Assembly: GCA_024684435.1 (NCBI GenBank)
Contig: JAIKWV010000013.1
Span: forward strand, 89,830 to 153,829
Direction: 5' to 3'
DNA: 64,000 nt
DNA from: Clostridiales bacterium
GTDB taxonomy: Bacteria > Bacillota > Clostridia > Oscillospirales > Acutalibacteraceae
The translations under genes and the position numbers were made by a program. The first letter of the stretch is position 1. Every line of letters starts with the position of its first letter. A model generated the notes under the pieces. The model was not told the origin of the DNA, searched no databases, and was given only the letters and a program-made list of their open reading frames with translations. Shown piece by piece: positions 12,698-21,164 of this stretch.

Positions 12698-13195
12698 TTA
12701 TGCCATGTACTTGTCCAGTATGCCGTCCACCTGGCTCGGGTCAAGTCTGCCGTAAACGTCGTCGTTTACCATCATGACCGGAGCAAGTCCGCAGGCTCCT
12801 ATGCAGCGGCAGGCCTCTATTGAGAACTTACCGTCGGGTGTGCATTCACCGGGCTCAATACCCAGCTTCTCGCAAATCTTGGCAAGTACGTCCTTTGAGC
12901 CCTTGACATAGCAGGCTGTTCCGAGACATACAGAGATGCTGTACTTACCGCTGGGCGACAGCGCGAACTGTGCGTAGAAAGTGGATACGCCGTAAACCTT
13001 TTCCAGTGGGATGTCCATACCCTCGGCAATCATGACCTGGACCTCAAAGGGCAGATAACCGTAAATAAGCTGAGCCTGCTGCATTACGTGCATAAGCAAA
13101 CTCTTGTCATGCTTACTCTCGTTAATGACCTCTTTGAGACGGGCCTCTTGCTCAGGGGTTCCGTTGAACGGAATTTTGCTGATTTTCTTGACCAT
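12698..13195 (-). CDS. hndA: Hydrogenase NuoE-like [2Fe-2S] subunit HndA
   Basis: 165-residue thioredoxin-like [2Fe-2S] subunit of the NuoE/HndA family. The four ligands are in CLGTACYVKGS and CRCIGACGLAPVM, preceded by the helical domain containing VYGVSTFYAQF. It is the first gene of the operon; GAAGGAGG stands ahead of the ATG. The product should pair with HndC to pass electrons between NAD(P)H and the hydrogenase. Confidence 0.92.
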   Translation of the reverse strand: MVKKISKIPFNGTPEQEARLKEVINESKHDKSLLMHVMQQAQLIYGYLPFEVQVMIAEGMDIPLEKVYGVSTFYAQFALSPSGKYSISVCLGTACYVKGSKDVLAKICEKLGIEPGECTPDGKFSIEACRCIGACGLAPVMMVNDDVYGRLDPSQVDGILDKYMA

Positions 13196-13446
13196 TAATT
13201 GATTTCCTCCTTCACAAAAGAGACTTTTATGTTAATAATTTACACCAAAATTGAGCATAAACTATTGCATTGAATAGTAGTATAACATACTAACACAAAA
13301 AATGCTATAGTTTTTGTATATATAAATATCTCCATTTTTTATATTTATGTAATATTAACAAAATATCATAATATTTTGTATATCATAATATCCAAAAATC
13401 TGTTGCGGACAATAGTCCTCCCACGTCCCGGGGCTTATACGTAAAA
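13196..13446 (-). promoter_or_regulatory. AT-rich promoter region of the hydrogenase operon
   Basis: About 250 gene-free bases, strongly AT-rich. TATCATAATAT occurs twice in direct orientation at 13364-13374 and 13381-13391. A TTGTTAATATTA-like stretch near 13350 (minus strand) is only a partial match to the Rex operator. TATACT on the minus strand near 13278 could be a -10 box, without a good -35. No transcription start can be fixed by eye. Confidence 0.4.
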
Positions 13447-13470
13447 CGGGGACTGCCAAAGACAGTCCCC
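13447..13470 (-). terminator. Terminator of the SASP gene
   Basis: Perfect 8-bp stem GGGGACTG/CAGTCCCC with a 7-base loop, followed by a T-rich stretch on the minus strand. Confidence 0.8.
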
Positions 13471-13496
13471 ACAATGAATATACAGATTTATTGAGA

Positions 13497-13694
13497 TTAT
13501 TTCATGCCCTTTTCGTAAGCCTCGATCATTCTCTTGACCATCTGGCCGCCGACAGAACCAGCCTCACGGGAGGTAAGGTTGCCGTTGTAGCCCTGCTTAA
13601 GGTTTACGCCTACCTCACTTGCAGCTTCCATCTTGAACTTATCAAGAGCCGCGCGAGCCTCGGGTACTACGTTATAGTTACCGCTCTTTGCCAT
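13497..13694 (-). CDS. Alpha/beta-type small acid-soluble spore protein
   Basis: 65-residue DNA-binding protein that coats and protects spore chromosomes. It has the N-terminal EARAALDKFKMEAASEVGV segment and the conserved C-terminal EAGSVGGQMVKRMIEAYE motif of alpha/beta SASPs. AAGGAGTG lies upstream of the ATG, and terminators flank it on both sides, so it is monocistronic. The first 30 codons and about 100 upstream bases recur near 25.3 kb as a broken copy. It should be expressed in the forespore, but I could not identify a clean sigma-G promoter. Confidence 0.95.
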   Translation of the reverse strand: MAKSGNYNVVPEARAALDKFKMEAASEVGVNLKQGYNGNLTSREAGSVGGQMVKRMIEAYEKGMK

Positions 13695-13801
13695 TACTTT
13701 TTCACTCCTTACGCAAATAAGATCATCGCGTTTGCAGTTATATTATTTGACGCTTTGAGGGAAATATAACTGTTAAGTTTTGCAAGGAATAAAGACAAAA
13801 T

Positions 13802-13832
13802 CATCCGGTTCGTTGATCTTCTGAACCGGATG
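13802..13832 (-). terminator. Terminator below the tup-moe-moa operon
   Basis: CATCCGGTTC/GAACCGGATG, a 10-bp perfect stem with an 11-base loop; GATTTTG follows on the minus strand. Confidence 0.8.
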
Positions 13833-13856
13833 TTTAAATATTATAATGTTGTATTT

Positions 13857-14291
13857 TTAAATCACGCTTATCTCATCGCCCTCATACACAAGGCCGCCCT
13901 CTATGACCATGGCAAAGACGCCCTCTTTGGGCATAATGCACTGACCCACCAGCTTGCTGACGGCGCAACCTTCGTGGCACTCCTTGCCGATCTGGCTTAT
14001 TTCTATCACGCACTCGCCCACTTTGAGCCTTGTACCCACCGGCAGGGTGTGCAGAGTTATGCCCTGGGTGGTGATATTCTCAGCAAAGGCGCCGTAGCAG
14101 AGGCCGTCTGTGCGCATACCTTTTGCCCTTTCAATACTCTCCTGTGCAAGCAGGCTTACCTGCCTGTGCCATTTGCCTGCGTGGGCGTCCCCTTCAAAAC
14201 CGAAATCCTTTATCATTTTGCCAGGGTTCACATAGGTCTTGGGCGTGCCCTTTGCCTTGCTTATGTTTATGGACAATACTTTTCCTTTCAT
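13857..14291 (-). CDS. MOSC domain protein
   Basis: 144-residue stand-alone MOSC domain, the sulfur-carrier fold named after the C-terminus of Moco sulfurase. The characteristic Cys is in GKECHEGCAV, and GAFAENITTQGI matches the family core. It is the last gene of the Mo/W cofactor operon, 2 bases after moaA, with GGAGG before its ATG. A role in modifying molybdopterin or in sulfur transfer to the metal centre is inferred from family and position. Confidence 0.88.
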   Translation of the reverse strand: MKGKVLSINISKAKGTPKTYVNPGKMIKDFGFEGDAHAGKWHRQVSLLAQESIERAKGMRTDGLCYGAFAENITTQGITLHTLPVGTRLKVGECVIEISQIGKECHEGCAVSKLVGQCIMPKEGVFAMVIEGGLVYEGDEISVI

Positions 14292-14293
14292 AA

Positions 14294-15232
14294 CTATCCT
14301 CCAATCTTATTCATGGCATGGGAATTGGCGTAACCGCAGTTGAATTCGTGTCCCTTGGGCTTGGACATTATGGCCGCTTTGACCACCTCAAGCAAATTGT
14401 CATCCGAACACCTGCGCAGGTCGATCACGTCATCGTGACCCAGGCAGAGCCTTACCTTGCCGTCGGAGAGCAGTCTTATCCTGTTGCAGTTGTCGCAGAA
14501 TTTGTCGCTCACCGGTGTGATAAGCCCTATCCTGCCCCTGAAGCCCACCGCTTCGTAATACCGGGCCACGCTCTGCTCAAAGCCGGTCTTCTTTGACTGC
14601 ACCGGTTTAAGGAACGGGAAACGTTCCAGTATCTCGTTGCCCTTTACGATCATTTTTTCGTTTTTTCCGGTATCTGAAAAAGGCATTAACTCAATGAATC
14701 TGACGTCGATCTTTCTATCCTTCGCAAGCTCAATGAGCGACCCTGCCTGATCGTCGTTCTGCCCTTTTATCAGCACGGCGTTTACACGGATCTTAAGCTC
14801 TGCCCTCTCCGCCTCGTCAATACTCTCCAGCACCTGCGGCAGGCAGTCCCTGCCGGTGAGGAGCTTGTATTTCTCCCTGTCAAGGGCGTCAATGCTTATG
14901 TTTACCGCGCTCAAACCGGCTTTTTTAAGATCACCTGCGTATTTTTTAAGGTAAACTCCGTTGGTGGTGAGGACTAATTTTTCTATGCCTTGAATTTCCG
15001 ATAAAGCGGAAACGATCTCGACAATATCCGTACGCAAAAGGGGCTCCCCTCCTGTTATGCGCACCTTGTTTATGCCGCATTGAGCAAAGGCTTTTACGAA
15101 ACGGGATATCTCGTCGACCGTCATTTCAGCAAGGTCAGGGCTACCCGAACCGCAGTAAAGGCAGTTCAGGTTGCACCGCTGGGTAACGGAGACCCGCAGA
15201 TAGTTTATTTCCCTGCCGAAATTATCCTTCAT
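14294..15232 (-). CDS. moaA: GTP 3',8-cyclase MoaA
   Basis: 312-residue radical SAM enzyme catalysing the first step of molybdopterin synthesis (GTP to 3',8-cyclo-7,8-dihydro-GTP). The SAM cluster motif is CNLNCLYC, the GGEP motif follows in RITGGEPLLR, and the second cluster ligands appear as FCDNCNRIR...CLG. The protein ends in the conserved Gly-Gly pair. It overlaps the end of moaC by 11 bases, with GAGGGG ahead of the start. Confidence 0.95.
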   Translation of the reverse strand: MKDNFGREINYLRVSVTQRCNLNCLYCGSGSPDLAEMTVDEISRFVKAFAQCGINKVRITGGEPLLRTDIVEIVSALSEIQGIEKLVLTTNGVYLKKYAGDLKKAGLSAVNISIDALDREKYKLLTGRDCLPQVLESIDEAERAELKIRVNAVLIKGQNDDQAGSLIELAKDRKIDVRFIELMPFSDTGKNEKMIVKGNEILERFPFLKPVQSKKTGFEQSVARYYEAVGFRGRIGLITPVSDKFCDNCNRIRLLSDGKVRLCLGHDDVIDLRRCSDDNLLEVVKAAIMSKPKGHEFNCGYANSHAMNKIGG

Positions 15233-15695
15233 TGTGATAATCCCCTCTTGTACCGCCGGTCTTGCTCAGGAGCTTTATCTCCTCTATGACGATGCCCCGG
15301 TCGACGGCCTTGCACATATCGTAGACGGTGAGCGCCGCAACGGACGCTCCTGTGAGAGCCTCCATCTCGATACCCGTTTTGTAGGTGCATCTTGCGGAGC
15401 ATCGGATATACAGTTCATCCCGTCCGTTATTATCAAATTCGATCTTTACGCTCTCTATGGGTATATTGTGGCAGAGAGGGATAAGCTCGAAGGTGCGCTT
15501 TGCCGCCATTATACCTGCGACCCTCGCCGTTGCCAAAGCGTCGCCTTTTTTCAGCTTGTCTGAAAGCAGAACTTCCAATGTTTCCGGCTTCATTTTGATT
15601 TTGCCGAAGGCTTCCGCGGTGCGGAGTGTAAAATCTTTTTCCCCCACGTCCACCATGATCGCCTCGCCTTTTTTGTTCAGATGTGTAAGCTCCAT
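15222..15695 (-). CDS. moaC: Cyclic pyranopterin monophosphate synthase MoaC
   Basis: 157 residues. MoaC converts the MoaA product to cyclic pyranopterin monophosphate. Family hallmarks visible: MVDVGEKDFTLRTAEA at the N-terminus, IPLCHNIPI and EMEALTGASVAALTVYDMCK. The length is normal. It is tightly packed, starting 1 base after the fused moeA gene ends and overlapping moaA; CGGAGGG precedes the ATG. Confidence 0.95.
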   Translation of the reverse strand: MELTHLNKKGEAIMVDVGEKDFTLRTAEAFGKIKMKPETLEVLLSDKLKKGDALATARVAGIMAAKRTFELIPLCHNIPIESVKIEFDNNGRDELYIRCSARCTYKTGIEMEALTGASVAALTVYDMCKAVDRGIVIEEIKLLSKTGGTRGDYHNEG

Positions 15696-15696
15696 A

Positions 15697-17577
15697 TTAT
15701 CCCTCCGTACTGTATCCGCCTATCTCGCCGAGCCTGCGTTTGAATTCACCGCTGCGGAGCACTTCAAAGAAAGCCTTGACCATGGGGCTGTCAACATACT
15801 CCCTGTCAACGAGAAAATCATATTCTTCATTGCAGATGGGAATAAAATCAAGGCCGTACATCTTTGCCGCGGAATAGATACCCAGGCCTGCGTCCGCGTT
15901 CCCTGCGGCGACCAGAGCCGCCACAGCCGTGTGGGTATAGAGCTCGTTGCGGTAGCCTTCTATCTCCTCCGGGGATATGCCGTATTTATTAAGAAGATAA
16001 TCGAAAAGCACCCTTGTGCCCGCTCCCCTCTGGCGGTTCACATATTTGCAGCCCTTAAGGTCGGTGATGCTTCTTATGTTAAGCGGATTACCTTTTTTTA
16101 CCATAAGGCCCTGAACCCTGCCCACGCCTTTTATCAGCACGGCGCCTGAGTCGGGAAAATTCCTTTCAACATAGGACTTGTTGTACTCCCCTGTCTCACC
16201 GTCAAGCAGATGCACTGCGCCCATATGCGCCTGTTTATTTTTTATCGCGTTTATCGCGCCCATACTACCAACGTGTGAGGAGATCACCGTAAAACCGCAG
16301 TTCTTTTTTTGCAGCATATCGGCTATCTCGTCAATTATGGGGTCGTGGCTCCCGGTTATTATGAGGGAACTTTCTATCTCGTTTTTATCCTTTAACAGGC
16401 GAACCGAAACGGTCTCCCCTGTTTCAATGCCCTCAAGATTTTGTGGGACTTCAAGAATCCCTGCCGCCTTGGTGAAGCTGGTTATTATCCCCGCTCCCCT
16501 GGGCAGGGGCACGGCAAAGAAATTATCCCCCAGCCTGCCCAATGCGACCCGGACATATTCTTTGTATTTCAGGGACGATACCACCCTTTTGGACAACACG
16601 GCTTTTATTGTCTCCGGCTTTTTGCCGGGTCTGTTATAACAAAGGTCAATAAGCGGTTTTACAAACTCCTCCATGACCACAATGGCGGAAACGGGATAAC
16701 CCGGCAGACCTATTACAGGGGTGCTGCCTATCAAGCCCAGAACAGCGGGCTTGCCCGGCTTTGCCGCCACGCCGTGGACGATGACCTCACCCAGGCCGGA
16801 AATGATGGCGCTTGTATAGTCGTCCCTGCCGGCGGAGGAGCCTGCAAGCACAAGAACAGCGTCGCACTGTTCCGCCATATCCGAAACCGCAGCGGAGAGA
16901 AGCGCTTTTTTGTCCTTTACTATGCTGTGGATCTTGCAATCGGCTTTCCACTCCCTGAGCATGGCCGAAAAAATGGTGGAATTGAATTCTATTATCTCGC
17001 CCTTTTGGGGATCATCCGTTGGTTCAACTATCTCGTCCCCGGTGGGTATGATCCCGAAAACAGGCTGTTTTTTTACCTCAACTTTGAGCACGCCACCTGC
17101 GAGGAAAGCTCCGCACAGAGATGGCGTGACTACTGTGCCTGTAGGGGCTATCATATCCCCAAAACAGATATCCTCCCCCACCTGGCGCACATTCTGCCAG
17201 GGAGCCACGGAGGAAATGAGCTTGACATAGCCCTTTTCGTCCTCGGTGACATCTTCGATCATTACCACCGCGTCGCAGTCCTCCGGCAGAGGATCGCCGG
17301 TATCCACTACGGTGTATCTATCCGGGGAAAGGATGGTAGGCTCCGCCTCGCAGGCGCCGTAGGTATCCTTCGCCCTGACCGCTATACCGTCCATGGCGGA
17401 GGCGTTGTAATGGGGGGAACAGATCTTTGCGTAAACCGCGTTTGCCAGCACCCTGCCGTGGGCGGCGGAAACGGGAACGCTTTCGGTCTGAGCGCCAAAG
17501 CCCGATGAGGTGAGAGCGGAAAAATATTTTTCCCTCGCCTCGGTTATCTCCGTATTGTTAAGATAATTGTGTTTCAT
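15697..17577 (-). CDS. MoeA-like protein fused to a periplasmic-binding-protein-like domain
   Basis: 626 residues. The first ~400 form a MoeA molybdopterin molybdotransferase (YNASAMDGIAVRA, ATGTVVTP, IPTGDEI, VLAGSSAGRDDYT, GKPAVLGL, GLPGYPVSA). The last ~220, from GSHDPIIDEIADML, form a PBP-like domain (NRQRGAGTRVLFDYLL, AVAALVAAGNADAGLGI) resembling the one on ModE/MoeA hybrids and thought to bind oxyanion or pterin. The start at 17577 is preferred over an in-frame one 93 bases upstream because GGAGG lies just before it and the ATG follows the moeA stop by 2 bases. With a second moeA upstream, the two may specialise for different metals. Confidence 0.9.
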   Translation of the reverse strand: MKHNYLNNTEITEAREKYFSALTSSGFGAQTESVPVSAAHGRVLANAVYAKICSPHYNASAMDGIAVRAKDTYGACEAEPTILSPDRYTVVDTGDPLPEDCDAVVMIEDVTEDEKGYVKLISSVAPWQNVRQVGEDICFGDMIAPTGTVVTPSLCGAFLAGGVLKVEVKKQPVFGIIPTGDEIVEPTDDPQKGEIIEFNSTIFSAMLREWKADCKIHSIVKDKKALLSAAVSDMAEQCDAVLVLAGSSAGRDDYTSAIISGLGEVIVHGVAAKPGKPAVLGLIGSTPVIGLPGYPVSAIVVMEEFVKPLIDLCYNRPGKKPETIKAVLSKRVVSSLKYKEYVRVALGRLGDNFFAVPLPRGAGIITSFTKAAGILEVPQNLEGIETGETVSVRLLKDKNEIESSLIITGSHDPIIDEIADMLQKKNCGFTVISSHVGSMGAINAIKNKQAHMGAVHLLDGETGEYNKSYVERNFPDSGAVLIKGVGRVQGLMVKKGNPLNIRSITDLKGCKYVNRQRGAGTRVLFDYLLNKYGISPEEIEGYRNELYTHTAVAALVAAGNADAGLGIYSAAKMYGLDFIPICNEEYDFLVDREYVDSPMVKAFFEVLRSGEFKRRLGEIGGYSTEG

Positions 17578-17579
17578 AT

Positions 17580-18785
17580 TTACCTCCGGAAAAGGAATAC
17601 TTTGACCTTTTCGCCCTTCTTTAAGCCCTCGCAGTTGCGGTCTATCTTTATGTATCCATCCGAGCGGCAAATAACGGACATGACCCCGGATTTCGCATAA
17701 ACCGGCAGGGCGATATTCCCCTCTGTTTTTACGCAGAGGTATTCCTCTCTGCCGTGATTTGATGAGATATTTTCTCCCAGTTCACAAACCATCGTGTTCT
17801 CTTCAACGGTTCTCCCTGTCATTATGCCGACAAGAGGTTTGATAATTATTTCTGTTACAAAGAAGCAGGCGGCCGGGTGCCCGGGCAGACCTAAAACCGG
17901 CTTGCCCCCGATCTCCCCTATTATGGTGGGCTTGCCTGGCTTCATGGCGAGGCCGTGGACAAAAACCGATCCCATATCTTCAATGATCTTAACGGTCATA
18001 TCCTTTGTGCCTGCGGAGGAACCGCCGGAAATTACTAAGGTGTCGCACTCTTCCGCCGCTTTTTTTACGGCGGTATAAATCACATCATATTCGTCTTTGA
18101 CGGTGCCGTACATGATCGCATCGCAGCCATTTTCTCTGCAAAATGCGCTTATGATATGGGAGTTTACCTCCCGTATTTTGCCGGGGGGCAGGGGCTCGTC
18201 AAGCCCGGCTATCTCGTTGCCGGTGGAGATGATGCCTACCACGGGCTTTTTACGCACCGTCACTTGGCCTATTCCGGCGGAGGCGAGCAGACCTATCACA
18301 GCCGGGCTGATATATTCGGAATCGTTTACTATTCGCTCTCCGGGTTTTATATCGTCCCCGGCTTTGGTGACGTTTTCAAAGACGCTCACCGCCTTGTAGA
18401 CAAGGCACATGCCGTTGTCTTCCTCGGTATTTTCCACCGGGATGACCGCATTCGCTCCGGGGGGCAGCATGCCTCCGGTGGAGATCCTGAAACATTCGCC
18501 TCTCTTTACGGGCTTTTCCGCACTCTCACCCATATTGATCTCACCGATCACTTTAAGCCATGCGGGCAGGCTCTCTCCGGCGCCGTAGGTATCCTCCGCT
18601 GTCAGGGCGTAACCGTCCATGGTGGAGCGGGCAAAACCCGGCACAGGCCCGACGCTGTAAACCGCCTGAGCCGCGAGCGCTCCCAGCGCCTCGTCTATGG
18701 GCAGGATCTCTGTTTTTATTTTGCCGGCCGAGAATTTTTCTTTTATTATTTTCAGTGCTTCGTCAACTGTTATAACGTTCAGCAT
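17580..18785 (-). CDS. moeA: Molybdopterin molybdotransferase MoeA
   Basis: 401 residues, complete MoeA. It inserts molybdate or tungstate into adenylylated molybdopterin. Visible motifs: FARSTMDGYAL, GGMLPPGANAVIP, ISTGNEI, VISGGSSAGTKDMT, KPGKPTIIGEIGGKPVLGLPG. It directly follows tupC (1-base gap) and precedes the MoeA/PBP fusion by 2 bases, in an operon headed by a tungstate-type transporter. Confidence 0.94.
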   Translation of the reverse strand: MLNVITVDEALKIIKEKFSAGKIKTEILPIDEALGALAAQAVYSVGPVPGFARSTMDGYALTAEDTYGAGESLPAWLKVIGEINMGESAEKPVKRGECFRISTGGMLPPGANAVIPVENTEEDNGMCLVYKAVSVFENVTKAGDDIKPGERIVNDSEYISPAVIGLLASAGIGQVTVRKKPVVGIISTGNEIAGLDEPLPPGKIREVNSHIISAFCRENGCDAIMYGTVKDEYDVIYTAVKKAAEECDTLVISGGSSAGTKDMTVKIIEDMGSVFVHGLAMKPGKPTIIGEIGGKPVLGLPGHPAACFFVTEIIIKPLVGIMTGRTVEENTMVCELGENISSNHGREEYLCVKTEGNIALPVYAKSGVMSVICRSDGYIKIDRNCEGLKKGEKVKVFLFRR

Positions 18786-18786
18786 T

Positions 18787-19440
18787 TTATAATCTCCACT
18801 GGTCTATAAATTTCCTGCCGAATTCGCTTTTCGGAGCCTTCAGGTCGGAGACTCCGCAATACTCCGACACCTCGCCGTTGTTCAGGATCAGAACCTTTGT
18901 GGCCACGTTGAGCACCTGCCGGGGCAGATGGGTGGATATGAGCAGCGTTTTGTTTCCATTTTCGCAAACTTCAACAAGGTACTCCTCCAAAGCCCGGGTG
19001 GTTTCGATATCTGCGGCGCTCATAGGCTCGTCCAGCAGAAGGAGATCATATTTTCCGGCTATCATTCTGGCAAAGCACATCCGCTGTTTTTCGCCCCCGG
19101 AGAGCTTCGACGGCGGTTTGTCTTTTAAGTCGGAGAGCATACATCTTTCCATGATCTGCTGAATATCCTCATTTTGATCGGCGCCAAGCCTTATATTCTT
19201 TTCCGCGTTGCATTTAAAGCAATAGGGCGTCTGCGGCTCATAACCGACAGTGCTGTTTTCCTTGATCTTAACAATTCCCGAATCGGGCTTTATGATCCCG
19301 GCGATAAGACGGAGAAGTGTGGATTTTCCCGAACCGTTGGGACCGATGACCGCTACCCTTTCCCCTTCTTCTATATAAAGCTCATCTATTTTAAGAGAAA
19401 AAGATGAGAAATTTTTTTCAAGTCCGTTTATTTTTATCAT
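18787..19440 (-). CDS. tupC: Tungstate/molybdate ABC transporter ATP-binding protein
   Basis: 217-residue ABC ATPase: Walker A GPNGSGKST, Q-loop near YEPQTPY, signature LSGGEKQR, Walker B LLLLDEP and the switch His in ISTHLP. It lacks the C-terminal TOBE domain of ModC, which fits TupC better. It overlaps tupB by ATGA and has AAGGAG before its start. Tungstate rather than molybdate specificity is inferred from the TupA-like binding protein and the tungsten enzyme opposite. Confidence 0.9.
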   Translation of the reverse strand: MIKINGLEKNFSSFSLKIDELYIEEGERVAVIGPNGSGKSTLLRLIAGIIKPDSGIVKIKENSTVGYEPQTPYCFKCNAEKNIRLGADQNEDIQQIMERCMLSDLKDKPPSKLSGGEKQRMCFARMIAGKYDLLLLDEPMSAADIETTRALEEYLVEVCENGNKTLLISTHLPRQVLNVATKVLILNNGEVSEYCGVSDLKAPKSEFGRKFIDQWRL

Positions 19441-20126
19441 TTCATTTTCTCCTTAATGCCGTAGGCGACGGAGTTCACCAAAAGTGAGATGCACAGGAGA
19501 ATTATTCCCAGCGCAAGGGCTTTTTCAAAATCGCCCTTGTTGGATTCCAACATTATTGCCGTGGTCATTACCCTTGTTTTAAACTGAATGTTGCCGCCCA
19601 CCATTGAGACGGCGCCCACCTCGGCAATGGATCTGCCGAAACCCATTAAGATAATGCTTACAAACTGCCCTGCGCACTCTTTGAAAAGCAGGGTCATTTC
19701 TTTATGCCCGGGCAAGCCGAGCCCTCTGGCGGTCTCGGAAATAAGTTTTGATTTTTCCTCCGTTGCCGAAGCTGTCAGGCAGCAGATCACCGGGGTTATC
19801 AGCAGGATCTGGGCGATTATCATAATTTTAACGGAAAACATGATGTGAAATGAACCCAGAGGCCCCACCGAGCGGAACAGCATAAACACCACAAGGCCTG
19901 CCACCACAGGCGGCAAGCTCATAAGGGTGTTGAGTATCCTCATTATTATCCCCTTGCCCTTTATCCGGGTACGTCCAAGGCAGATACCCAGAGCAATACC
20001 CAGCAGGGAGGAGATCGCCGTGCTGAAAAAGGACATTGTCATAGTTGTCCTGATTATCTGTATCAGCTCGGCGTTATCGTGTAATATCAGGTCAAAGGCC
20101 TGTTTTAAATATTGCATAATAATCAC
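19437..20126 (-). CDS. tupB: Tungstate/molybdate ABC transporter permease
   Basis: 229-residue integral membrane permease with about five or six hydrophobic helices and the coupling loop EVGAVSMVGGNIQ typical of TupB/ModB (EAA motif region). The start taken is GTG at 20126, preceded by AAGGTGAC about 11 bases upstream; an ATG three codons in is the alternative. It is separated from tupA by a short region containing a hairpin and overlaps tupC by 4 bases. Confidence 0.9.
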   Translation of the reverse strand: MIIMQYLKQAFDLILHDNAELIQIIRTTMTMSFFSTAISSLLGIALGICLGRTRIKGKGIIMRILNTLMSLPPVVAGLVVFMLFRSVGPLGSFHIMFSVKIMIIAQILLITPVICCLTASATEEKSKLISETARGLGLPGHKEMTLLFKECAGQFVSIILMGFGRSIAEVGAVSMVGGNIQFKTRVMTTAIMLESNKGDFEKALALGIILLCISLLVNSVAYGIKEKMK

Positions 20127-20129
20127 TGC

Positions 20130-20154
20130 AAGCCGTCACCTTGCGATGACGGCT
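20130..20154 (-). promoter_or_regulatory. Intercistronic hairpin between tupA and tupB
   Basis: AAGCCGTCA and TGACGGCTT form a 9-bp stem with a 7-base loop. On the operon (minus) strand no T-run follows it, so it is more likely an RNA-stability or processing hairpin that raises binding-protein mRNA over permease mRNA than a full terminator. Its 3' arm contains the AAGGTGAC proposed as the tupB ribosome binding site. Confidence 0.5.
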
Positions 20155-20166
20155 TTTCGTTTTGGT

Positions 20167-21036
20167 TTATTTTTCTATGAGATAGAAGAGCTGCTCGCCG
20201 TACTCCTTGACGCCGTAATCTTTGATGAGCGCCGCGGCCTCGTCGCTGAGGAGCCAATCAATAAGAGCCTGCGCGCCCTCTGTGTTTATCTTGACGTCTT
20301 TGCCCGCAAATTCAGTTGCCTCGGGGTTAACGCCAAGCAGCGAGTAGGTGTTCTTCATATCGTCGGCTTCTGCCTTGATAATCATAAGGTTTGCCAGAGA
20401 ATCCTTCATTGAAAGGAAGGTTGCCTTATCCGTAAGCACATACGCCTTGAGCTCATTTGCCTTTGTAAGGGTGTCGCCCATGCCGGACCCCAGAGAGTTG
20501 TACCAGCTCTCATTTGCGGGATCGATCCCGGCAGACTCCCAGATGCCTGTTTCTTTGTTGTGGGTGCCGCTGTTGTCGCCTCTTGAGGCAAAGGGCTGTT
20601 TGGCCTCTGCTATCTTCTTGAAAGCGTCAGCCGCGGTAGCCGTGGTTGCAATGCCTGCCGGGTCATCGGCGGGTCCGGCAATAACAAAGAAATTGTACAT
20701 GAACGAAAGACGCTCGGTTGAGGCAAAGCCGTCGTTGATGAAGGCTTCCTCCTGCTTTTTGGAGTGCACCAGAAGCAGATCTGCGTCGCCGGACTTTGCG
20801 TAGCCTATGGCTATGCCCGTGCCTGCGGAAGCCACTTCCACCTTGTAACCCGTTTTCTGTTCAAAGGTGGGAAGCAGATACCCCAGAAGACCGGAATCGT
20901 TTACCGACGTAGTGGTTGCCAGCCTTATTGTGCCCTTTTCAGGCACGGTCGTACCTTCCTCCGCCTGCTTGCCGCCGCAAGCCGCGAACGAGAGCGCCAG
21001 CGCCATAACGAGTAAGACTGCAAGAAGTTTTTTCAT
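20167..21036 (-). CDS. tupA: Tungstate-binding lipoprotein TupA
   Basis: 289 residues. The lipoprotein signal peptide ends in LSFAAC at about residue 20. The mature part has TupA hallmarks: TTTSVNDSGLL near the N-terminus, ASAGTGIAIGYAKSGDADLLLVHS, SRGDNSGTHNKE. It captures tungstate outside the cell for TupBC. It is the first gene of the operon, directly behind the Moco/Tuco-type riboswitch; AAGGAG precedes the ATG. Molybdate binding cannot be excluded, but TTTSxxDSGLL proteins are typically tungstate-selective. Confidence 0.93.
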   Translation of the reverse strand: MKKLLAVLLVMALALSFAACGGKQAEEGTTVPEKGTIRLATTTSVNDSGLLGYLLPTFEQKTGYKVEVASAGTGIAIGYAKSGDADLLLVHSKKQEEAFINDGFASTERLSFMYNFFVIAGPADDPAGIATTATAADAFKKIAEAKQPFASRGDNSGTHNKETGIWESAGIDPANESWYNSLGSGMGDTLTKANELKAYVLTDKATFLSMKDSLANLMIIKAEADDMKNTYSLLGVNPEATEFAGKDVKINTEGAQALIDWLLSDEAAALIKDYGVKEYGEQLFYLIEK

Positions 21037-21056
21037 AATTCATTCTCCTTTTCAAA

Positions 21057-21164
21057 CACGGAAGGCAGCCGGGTTTCCCCTGTTACCCTTAGCCGAGGGC
21101 AGAAAATTGCCGTGATATTTCGGCTGCGTTCCTGCGGACGTGCGGAGGCCGTTTAGCCCGCAGG
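21057..21164 (-). ncRNA. Moco/Tuco-type (molybdenum/tungsten cofactor) riboswitch
   Basis: The minus strand immediately upstream of tupA contains landmarks of the Moco RNA motif: CCTGCGG...CCGCAGG enclosing GCCTCCGCAC, then GCAGCCGAAAT, then GGGTAACAGGGGAAACCC, then GGCTGCC and TTCCGTG. GCAGCCG pairs with CGGCTGC, and CACGG pairs with CCGTG close to the tupA ribosome binding site. The family senses molybdenum or tungsten cofactor and represses cofactor and transport genes, which fits the operon exactly. Assignment is from remembered consensus; a covariance-model hit would settle it. Confidence 0.8.

Noticed and set aside
13340..13360. Rex operator upstream of the hydrogenase operon
   Set aside because: Only one half-site resembles TTGTTAA; the second half does not match well enough to claim.
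16441..17508. 355-codon plus-strand open frame
   Set aside because: Antisense to the MoeA/PBP fusion, whose domains are clear.
20130..20154. Full terminator between tupA and tupB
   Set aside because: The T-run follows the hairpin only on the plus strand; the operon is on the minus strand.
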